DNA of 64,000 bases from Pseudomonas sp. RIT409 (GTDB lineage Bacteria > Pseudomonadota > Gammaproteobacteria > Pseudomonadales > Pseudomonadaceae). Location: assembly GCF_003052515.2 (NCBI RefSeq), contig NZ_QARE02000016.1, forward strand, positions 62,001 to 126,000. Reading direction: 5' to 3'. A program made the translations under genes and the position numbers. Below the pieces are notes generated by a model that was not told where the DNA came from, did no database searches, and saw only the letters and a list, made by a program, of their open reading frames with translations. This document shows, in pieces, positions 58,635 to 64,000 of this stretch (positions are counted from its first letter, which is position 1; each line of letters opens with the position of its first letter).

Positions 58635-59798
58635 ATGAAGAAAACCGCCGCATTGAGCGCCACCCTCGCTGCATTCACGCTGAGCATCTGCGCCCACGCA
58701 GAGGTCAACGTCAACCTGGGCAGCAAGGAGCGGGTCACCCGCCTTTTCGCTTATCCCAACAACTGCAATGTCATCTGCTTCCAGAACTGGACGTTGGAGC
58801 AGACCGCCGAGCATTACCTGACGCAGAGCGTTCAGCGCGACGGCTACACGAGCGCAAAAGTCAGCGTTGTGAACGACAACGATCAGCTCCATGCGACCAT
58901 CAGCGGCGTGCCAGACGGTTATGACAAACCGCTCACCCAACTGCTGGACGCCGGTGAGAAGGCCTACGACGGCGCTCAGAAACTCAATGCCGCCGGCAAG
59001 TTTGCCTATAACTGGTACCTCTTCCTGCCGCTGGGGATGGCGTTGGAAAACCGTAAAAGTGTCGAACTGCTGCATTTCCCACCGGATTACTCCCTGACGC
59101 AGGCGCAGGACTACCTGCGCTCGGCCACTACTGATCGCTGGGCAGCGCTGCTGACCGACAACGGCATTCCCGCCGACCAGACGCCTGCCTATCAGACCAT
59201 CATCGACATCGCCCCCATCGCCGCCCCTGCCAATGCGGGTAAAGACCTGGAAGGCGTCTACGGCTACTTCACCGACTACCAGACCACGATGGTCAAAGAG
59301 GTCAGCTTGAGTGCAAAAGGAACCTCTCTGCCCATGGTCGCCTTTGGTGCCCCGGTGCGCAGTTGGATCAAGGAGCAGTACAAAGCGGAAGTGCCGGTGC
59401 TGGGCCTGGCAACCATTACCCCCGCAACGGGACAGAACGTCTCCGTGATCGGGTCCAATCATCCGAGTTACATCTGGTACGCGGCTGACAAGAGCAACTA
59501 TGGCGGCGATGAAACCAAAGCCGATGACGCCGGCTTGAAAGTCATGGGCCAGGATTTGAGCGCCGCGTGCTGGCAGGCGGGAATGGGCCAGAACCCATCG
59601 TCAGACGCCGCTGCGCTGCTCAAGCAATGCACGACGAAATGGCAGGTCACCCAAAAGGTCGACACCTGCAAGTTGTTCTACACCTCGATACGCAACATGA
59701 CGCCTGATCAGGCCGCAGCGAAATGCCGGACCGGCTCGGTGGGGCGCCAGCTCGATCAACTGCGCAAGCCGTTGCCCGAAATGAAGAAGCAAGCCTGA
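58635..59798 (+). CDS. Secreted hypothetical protein
   Basis: 387 residues with a Sec signal (MKKTAALSATLAAFTLSICAHA). AAGGA lies seven bases before 58635; an ATG six bases earlier is too close to it, and the longer frame to 58500 is unlikely. Several cysteines (NNCNVICF, AACWQAG, LLKQCTT, DTCKLF, AAKCRTG) suggest disulfides in the periplasm. I recognise no domain. It is single, with a hairpin after it. Confidence 0.75.
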   Translation: MKKTAALSATLAAFTLSICAHAEVNVNLGSKERVTRLFAYPNNCNVICFQNWTLEQTAEHYLTQSVQRDGYTSAKVSVVNDNDQLHATISGVPDGYDKPLTQLLDAGEKAYDGAQKLNAAGKFAYNWYLFLPLGMALENRKSVELLHFPPDYSLTQAQDYLRSATTDRWAALLTDNGIPADQTPAYQTIIDIAPIAAPANAGKDLEGVYGYFTDYQTTMVKEVSLSAKGTSLPMVAFGAPVRSWIKEQYKAEVPVLGLATITPATGQNVSVIGSNHPSYIWYAADKSNYGGDETKADDAGLKVMGQDLSAACWQAGMGQNPSSDAAALLKQCTTKWQVTQKVDTCKLFYTSIRNMTPDQAAAKCRTGSVGRQLDQLRKPLPEMKKQA

Positions 59799-59818
59799 CC
59801 CTCCTCCGTAAAACCTGG

Positions 59819-59862
59819 GCTGGCCTGCGGTGGCGGATGTGAAATCGCCGCCGCAGGCCAGC
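59819..59862. terminator. Long hairpin after the secreted protein gene
   Basis: GCTGGCCTGCGG with CCGCAGGCCAGC, extended by TGGCG/CGCC. Strong stem, no T tract. Confidence 0.5.
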
Positions 59863-60022
59863 ACAGCCGCTGGTTAAGAAGCATCGGTTTGAGCCCACCG
59901 CGACGAATCCGACATCCTCCCCGCTAAGATGGCCCATAGCCCACTACCGGTGAGGAACCGGCGCGGAATCTTCATCGCCAGTGCCGGTCCACCCAGAAGA
60001 CCGACCGTAATGAGGATCTGCC

Positions 60023-60436
60023 ATGAACGACTCACGCCGCCCTTTCGGCGCCACTCAACCTGAACCCATCGATGACAACGAAGACCGCATGGGGTCGATG
60101 GAAGAGCTCAATTTCAACGACAACAACGAACCCAGCGGACGCATTGGGGACACTATTCCCGAAGACGAACTGCAGACCTACATTCCTGACGAACGCGCCC
60201 GTGAAGCTGGCCTGACGGGTGCATCGACAGACGACCACAATCCGACAGACGATGACATGAGCCCTGAAACGCTGATCGGCGAAGACGGCGCCCGATCGGC
60301 TCGCGAAGAAGGCGAAGGTGGACCGGCCGACTTCGACCTGAGCGTTGTGGATGAGGATGAAATCGGCGCAGGTAGCGGGCTGGATGAAGAAGAGATGGCG
60401 ATCTTCGACCCGCTGGATGGCAAGCCTGAAATCTGA
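60023..60436 (+). CDS. Acidic conserved Pseudomonas protein
   Basis: 137 residues, very acidic and probably largely disordered, with DDNEDRMGSMEELNF and a closing EEEMAIFDPLDGKPEI. Pseudomonas genomes often label the family as HPr-related, but no HPr fold or phosphorylation histidine is visible, so I leave the function open. AATGAGGAT lies before its ATG. Confidence 0.7.
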   Translation: MNDSRRPFGATQPEPIDDNEDRMGSMEELNFNDNNEPSGRIGDTIPEDELQTYIPDERAREAGLTGASTDDHNPTDDDMSPETLIGEDGARSAREEGEGGPADFDLSVVDEDEIGAGSGLDEEEMAIFDPLDGKPEI

Positions 60437-60607
60437 GTTCGGCTTGCCGGCACGTCCAAAGCCGCACGCTCTCATGTTGCAAGCCCGCGGCATGAGAGCG
60501 AAGAGGCTGAGTCATTCGACCGCTCGAACATGAGGCAGTGGCAGGGAGACGCTCAGGGCGCACCACTTTCTGGTCTGTACGGCTCGGCCGCACGCGGCGC
60601 GACGAAA

Positions 60608-61060
60608 TCAATCCGTCAACGTACAGGCCATAACCAACGCATCTTCCCGGCCACCAGTAGCCGGATAGTAATCACGTCGCCGCCCCACTTCGTTGAATCC
60701 ATACCGCTCGTAAAGCCGATACGCCGACTGGTTGCTGGCGCGCAGTTCGAGAAAGCACTCACGCCCGTTGAGTTCAAAGGCGCGCTTCATCAGTTTGTCG
60801 AGCAGCAGCCATCCGAGGCCACGGCCCTGGCTTTCTGGTTTGACGGTGATGTTGAGCAGATGCGCCTCGTCGATGATCACGTTGATCACCCCATGCCCGA
60901 CCTGCTGATTGCCTTCGAACATCAGCCAGATCTCATAGGATTTGAGCCCATCCAGAAAAATGCCCCGCGTCCAAGGATGACTGAACGCTGCATATTCAAT
61001 TTTCAATACCGCATCCAGGTCGGCCTCGGTCATGCGGCGAAACGTTACGGCATCACTCAT
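60608..61060 (-). CDS. rimI: Ribosomal-protein-alanine N-acetyltransferase
   Basis: A GNAT acetyltransferase of 150 residues that acetylates the N-terminus of ribosomal protein S18. The acetyl-CoA loop is VKPESQGRGLGWLLL, and AYRLYERYGFNEVGRRRDYY is the family C-terminus. It overlaps holD by eight bases, the usual holD-rimI pairing. Confidence 0.92.
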   Translation of the reverse strand: MSDAVTFRRMTEADLDAVLKIEYAAFSHPWTRGIFLDGLKSYEIWLMFEGNQQVGHGVINVIIDEAHLLNITVKPESQGRGLGWLLLDKLMKRAFELNGRECFLELRASNQSAYRLYERYGFNEVGRRRDYYPATGGREDALVMACTLTD

Positions 61061-61862
61061 TTACGCTCTTCCAACGTCCCATCAATTTGCGCATGGCACG
61101 CCATACGTCGGCCTTGCGCTGAGGCTCGTCCATCAACAGCTCCAGACCCGGCAGCGCCCAGGCCAGCCCCAGACCATCGATCTGGAAATCTTGATTGTAG
61201 GATTCGGCATCCGACTCGCCGGCAAAACGGATCGCCGGAAGTCCGACCAACCACAGGCAAGCGCAAGGCGCTTCCTCGACGCGGGCGTAGAGAAACCCTT
61301 GAACGAAATCCCTCGCAGCGTCCGGCCCCTGGTCCATTTGCCCGCGCATCAGCAACGGCCAGCTCACGGGCTCGCCGACGATTTGCGGGCTGTCCGGCAG
61401 CCCAGCCGCTCGCAACATGTCCTTCAGCAACAGATAGGAAGGGTCGCGGCTCTGAAACGGCTCGCCCGTGACGAGTTCGACCAGCAGCAAGCAACTGCCG
61501 GCCCGCAGCAGTTGCAGGGCAAAACGAGGAGGAGGCACGACCGGTGCCTTGTTAACCACAGGCGCAGCGTCGTCCTGGGCCGCAGGGGTGGCAGACGCCT
61601 TCGCTGGCACGGACGGACGGGGCACCTCGATTTTTGGCCGGTCGCCGGACCGAGCGACGGGCACAGTGCCGGCCACAGGCGCCTCGCTGTGCCCGGGTGC
61701 AGGCGCGGCTGGCCGGGGCGCGTCCTCGACTTCGTCGAATACCGGCAACGGCGCAAGCAGCTCCGCACGTGACGGCGCAGCAAAAGGCAATTCGGTACGC
61801 GGCAGCCAGGTGACCACCTGCATGGCGGACAAAAAGGCGCGGCGGCGAGGCTCGTTGAGCAA
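61053..61862 (-). CDS. holD: DNA polymerase III psi subunit, Pseudomonas type
   Basis: Links the clamp loader to chi and single-strand binding protein. Its place before rimI equals PA4679, identified as psi in P. aeruginosa. The N-terminal psi motif (about R-R-R-A-F-L-S-A-M-Q-V-V-T-W) would be cut if the ATG at 61823 were used, so I choose the TTG at 61862, which has AGGTGG seven bases upstream: 269 residues. A proline/alanine linker (about 35-110) separates this motif from the C-terminal domain, making it longer than E. coli psi. Confidence 0.72.
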   Translation of the reverse strand: MLNEPRRRAFLSAMQVVTWLPRTELPFAAPSRAELLAPLPVFDEVEDAPRPAAPAPGHSEAPVAGTVPVARSGDRPKIEVPRPSVPAKASATPAAQDDAAPVVNKAPVVPPPRFALQLLRAGSCLLLVELVTGEPFQSRDPSYLLLKDMLRAAGLPDSPQIVGEPVSWPLLMRGQMDQGPDAARDFVQGFLYARVEEAPCACLWLVGLPAIRFAGESDAESYNQDFQIDGLGLAWALPGLELLMDEPQRKADVWRAMRKLMGRWKSVNE

Positions 61863-62006
61863 GGGACAGCCACCTGTGGATAAAGTCAGGACGCAGATTC
61901 TACAGACCTTCGACGAATCACGCCGCAGTTGATCGACTGAGGGTGAAAACCAAAGGCTGCGATGCAGTACAATTGCCGCTTTTATTTGCCAACCAGCGGC
62001 CCTCCG

Positions 62007-63284
62007 ATGATCGAACCTAAGCGCGTCTTGCGCGCCCTCGCCGAGCACTGGGCGCTTCTTGAGCCACTGTGCGAGCACTTCGACCAAGGCACCCTGAGCC
62101 TGAGCGAACTGCGTCTGCAACTGGCCGCCCAGCAACTGGAAAGCACGCCACAAGACATTACCCACCTGCTAGACGTGTGGATTCGTCTCGACATTCTCGT
62201 TCCCGTGGCCAAAAGCCCGAACCGGTTCGAGCTCAACGCGCAGATCCATGACTTCCTGTCGTACTTGCGCCGCGAACACCGTCTGGGGCTGTGCCTGGAA
62301 ATCGAAGCCTACCTGCGTCACCTGGAGCGCCTTGCCGGCTACATCCAGGAAGCGTTCGAAGCTCGCGACGCCAATGATCTTGCGCGCCAGTTGCGCCTTC
62401 TCGACATGCGCGTGCGCGATGTCTTGAAAAAACTCGCCAACGACGAACAGGCGTTGGTCTCGGTGGCCGAACGGGCCAAGACCAGCGACCGCCAGATTCC
62501 ACTGCGCCAACGCTACGCCGAAGTGCTCGCGACGTGGGACGAATACGTCGAGCCGATGATTCAACTGGTGAACGCGGATGGCGCCTTCGAACAAGGCGTG
62601 CGCAAGGTCGAGAACGTGTTGCTGCGCATGCTCACCGACCAGCAGCGCCTCGGGCACTTGGTCGACGACGACATGCTGCTGCGCACCCATGCCCGAATCC
62701 TGGAAATGCAGACCAGCGCCCAACTGACGCTGCGCCATGCGCGCGAATTGTTGCTGCCGTTGCGGGAAGAGGCACGCCGCCATAACGCCGTCACGCGCGG
62801 CGCCGCGCTGGCCTTGGCAGCCATCCGCCGCAAAGGCATCGACGCAGTGCCACAAGCCGCCATGCCGTTGTTCACCCGTCCGCAGAGCACCTTTCTCGGC
62901 AGCGCGAACCAGGTTGAGGCCTATGTGTACGCGTTGGCTCGTTTCGAACCGAAACCCGCACGCTTCCCCAAATCCAGCGTTACCCGCAAGGGTGAACCGC
63001 CTCGGGCGCCGCGGACGGTCAAGGAAATGGTCGAGCGCTGTGAGGAAGCACTGCCGATGCCAGACCTGATGGTCTGGTTGCTGGAGCAAGAGCCGACCGG
63101 TGCAACCGATGAACTGCTGTACTGGTTTTCGCGACTGTCTCGTGAAAAACGTTTCAAACGCGAGCGCCTGGAACGCCGCGAGTACCTCACTCAGGAGCAC
63201 CGCGTCAGCCTGCGCTCCTTCGCCCTGCTCTCAAGCAAAGACGCCACCCAAGAGAATTCAGAGGGCACCGCCCATGCATCTTGA
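62007..63284 (+). CDS. mksF: Condensin subunit MksF (kleisin)
   Basis: The kleisin of the MksBEF condensin, which organises the chromosome or acts against plasmids. 425 residues, mostly helical, with an N-terminal winged-helix region (LSELRLQLAAQQLESTPQDITHLLDVWIRLDILVPV). The order mksF-mksE-mksB matches PA4684-PA4686. I start at MIEPKRVLRALAEHW (62007). It overlaps mksE by 11 bases. Confidence 0.88.
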   Translation: MIEPKRVLRALAEHWALLEPLCEHFDQGTLSLSELRLQLAAQQLESTPQDITHLLDVWIRLDILVPVAKSPNRFELNAQIHDFLSYLRREHRLGLCLEIEAYLRHLERLAGYIQEAFEARDANDLARQLRLLDMRVRDVLKKLANDEQALVSVAERAKTSDRQIPLRQRYAEVLATWDEYVEPMIQLVNADGAFEQGVRKVENVLLRMLTDQQRLGHLVDDDMLLRTHARILEMQTSAQLTLRHARELLLPLREEARRHNAVTRGAALALAAIRRKGIDAVPQAAMPLFTRPQSTFLGSANQVEAYVYALARFEPKPARFPKSSVTRKGEPPRAPRTVKEMVERCEEALPMPDLMVWLLEQEPTGATDELLYWFSRLSREKRFKRERLERREYLTQEHRVSLRSFALLSSKDATQENSEGTAHAS

Positions 63285-63981
63285 TCTATCCGAAATGTCC
63301 CAACTCGCACCGATCTTTCGCGAGTTGTTCAAGGGCTACCACATCAGCCGCCGAGACCCCGAGCTCTACGCTCAGCTTTCCAACTCGCAGGATCAGTACC
63401 GTGCGCTGTTCAAGGCATTGGGCTTTGAACTCATCTGCGATACTCGCGGCTTCTATTACTTCGTCCCGGAACTGGCGGCTGCACAGGTCAACAAAACCGC
63501 GCAACGCCTGGCGCTGTTTACCTTCATTCTCGTCGAACACTTGGCCGATCAGGGCCGTGATCCGGTCGCCGTACTCGATGGCGGCAGTCTGGGCCGTGAC
63601 GAACTGCCATCGCTGCTGGAGAAATACCGCGATCTGTTCCTGCAAGCGGAAGTGCAGACCCAAGAAGAGCTGGAAGAGAAAATCATGCGTCGCATGACCC
63701 AACTCGGCTTCGCGTCTGAAGAGGTGGGCATCTACCGCTTCCTGCCGCCGATGCACCGTTTCCTCGACGTCTGTCTGTCGGTTCAGCAAGACCGTGACCT
63801 GGCTGCAAGCCTGCACAGCGATCTGCCACTGCCGACGCCGGTCCTGATCGACGATGACAGTGATGAAAAACTGCTGCAGACAGACGACCCGCTCGACCTC
63901 AGCGAGTTTGACGAAACGCAAGAGACCGAAGAGCAGGCTCTGGCCCGCGCGATCGCCGAAGAACAGGAGCTAGATGCATGA
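63274..63981 (+). CDS. mksE: Condensin subunit MksE
   Basis: The kite-type subunit of MksBEF, 235 residues, that binds MksF. Winged-helix core (ELYAQLSNSQDQYRALFKALGFELICDTRGFYYFV) and an acidic tail (ETEEQALARAIAEEQELDA). The start MHLDLSEMSQ lies inside mksF; the second methionine MSQLAPIF is possible. Its stop overlaps the mksB start by four bases. Confidence 0.88.
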   Translation: MHLDLSEMSQLAPIFRELFKGYHISRRDPELYAQLSNSQDQYRALFKALGFELICDTRGFYYFVPELAAAQVNKTAQRLALFTFILVEHLADQGRDPVAVLDGGSLGRDELPSLLEKYRDLFLQAEVQTQEELEEKIMRRMTQLGFASEEVGIYRFLPPMHRFLDVCLSVQQDRDLAASLHSDLPLPTPVLIDDDSDEKLLQTDDPLDLSEFDETQETEEQALARAIAEEQELDA

Positions 63982-64000
63982 CTCAGGAACGCTACGGCAT
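63978..64000 (+). CDS. mksB: Condensin ATPase MksB, first codons (3' end outside window)
   Basis: ATG at 63978, overlapping the mksE stop, followed by TQERYG. Only seven codons are inside the window. Called from operon order alone; MksB is the large SMC-like ATPase of the complex. Confidence 0.7.

Noticed and set aside
57528..59462. 644-codon minus-strand frame opposite the chemoreceptor and the secreted protein genes
   Set aside because: It covers two well-supported plus-strand genes and its translation is His/Gly/Val-rich as in antisense shadows of GC-rich genes.

Overview
The window is a Pseudomonas chromosome segment, probably of the fluorescens/syringae lineage. Long stretches keep the order known from P. 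aeruginosa PAO1: mqo, PA4642-type gene, hpt, upp, uraA; then hemH, litR, phrB, pagL, murI, moeB, prmC, prfA, hemA, TPR lipoprotein, lolB, ispE, tRNA-Gln, prs, rplY, pth, ychF, tRNA-Met; and at the right edge rimI, holD, mksF, mksE, mksB. GC-rich coding sequence and GTAGGAGCGCGCTTGCCCGCG-type REP elements fit the same genus.

Region by region. 1-6.7 kb: the 3' end of malate:quinone oxidoreductase, an unknown gene bracketed by a decayed second copy of the mqo 3' end, two secreted proteins, purine and pyrimidine salvage genes and the uracil permease. 6.7-7.0 kb: a 173-175 bp tandem duplication carrying a REP doublet, joining the uraA and hemH 3' ends. 9-14.4 kb: a probable light-response cluster (FAD oxidoreductase, Trp-rich protein, DUF523/DUF1722 protein, LitR-like MerR regulator, photolyase, NTF2-like protein) with TGTACA-N12-TGTACA operators. 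14.5-27 kb: core genes for lipid A deacylation, cell wall, release-factor methylation, haem, isoprenoid and PRPP synthesis. 27-30 kb: a methyltransferase and a chemoreceptor.

30.46-49.14 kb: an 18.7 kb integrated element in the 3' end of tRNA-Met(CAU). It has a P4-type tyrosine integrase, an AlpA-type regulator, a KilA-N protein, a P4-like antisense-RNA immunity region, a cluster of short translationally coupled genes, a probable initiator gene with five iteron-like repeats, a HEPN-like gene, a minimal ADP-ribosyltransferase, two podovirus-type DNA-ejection proteins and a stand-alone terminase small subunit. I see no large terminase, portal, capsid, tail or lysis genes. The best reading is a phage satellite that depends on a podovirus-like helper; the alternative is a heavily deleted prophage. 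This is the most novel part of the window. It also holds an array of different perfect inverted repeats (40521-40754) that I cannot explain.

49.2-60.5 kb: lineage genes including a glycine-zipper protein, an alpha-ketoglutarate-semialdehyde-type dehydrogenase, a flavin reductase, a zinc/manganese ABC importer behind a Zur-like box (with a 45-residue membrane protein in its leader), an HD hydrolase, a second chemoreceptor and secreted or acidic unknowns. 60.6-64 kb: rimI-holD on the minus strand, divergent from the MksFEB condensin operon, whose mksB is cut by the window end.
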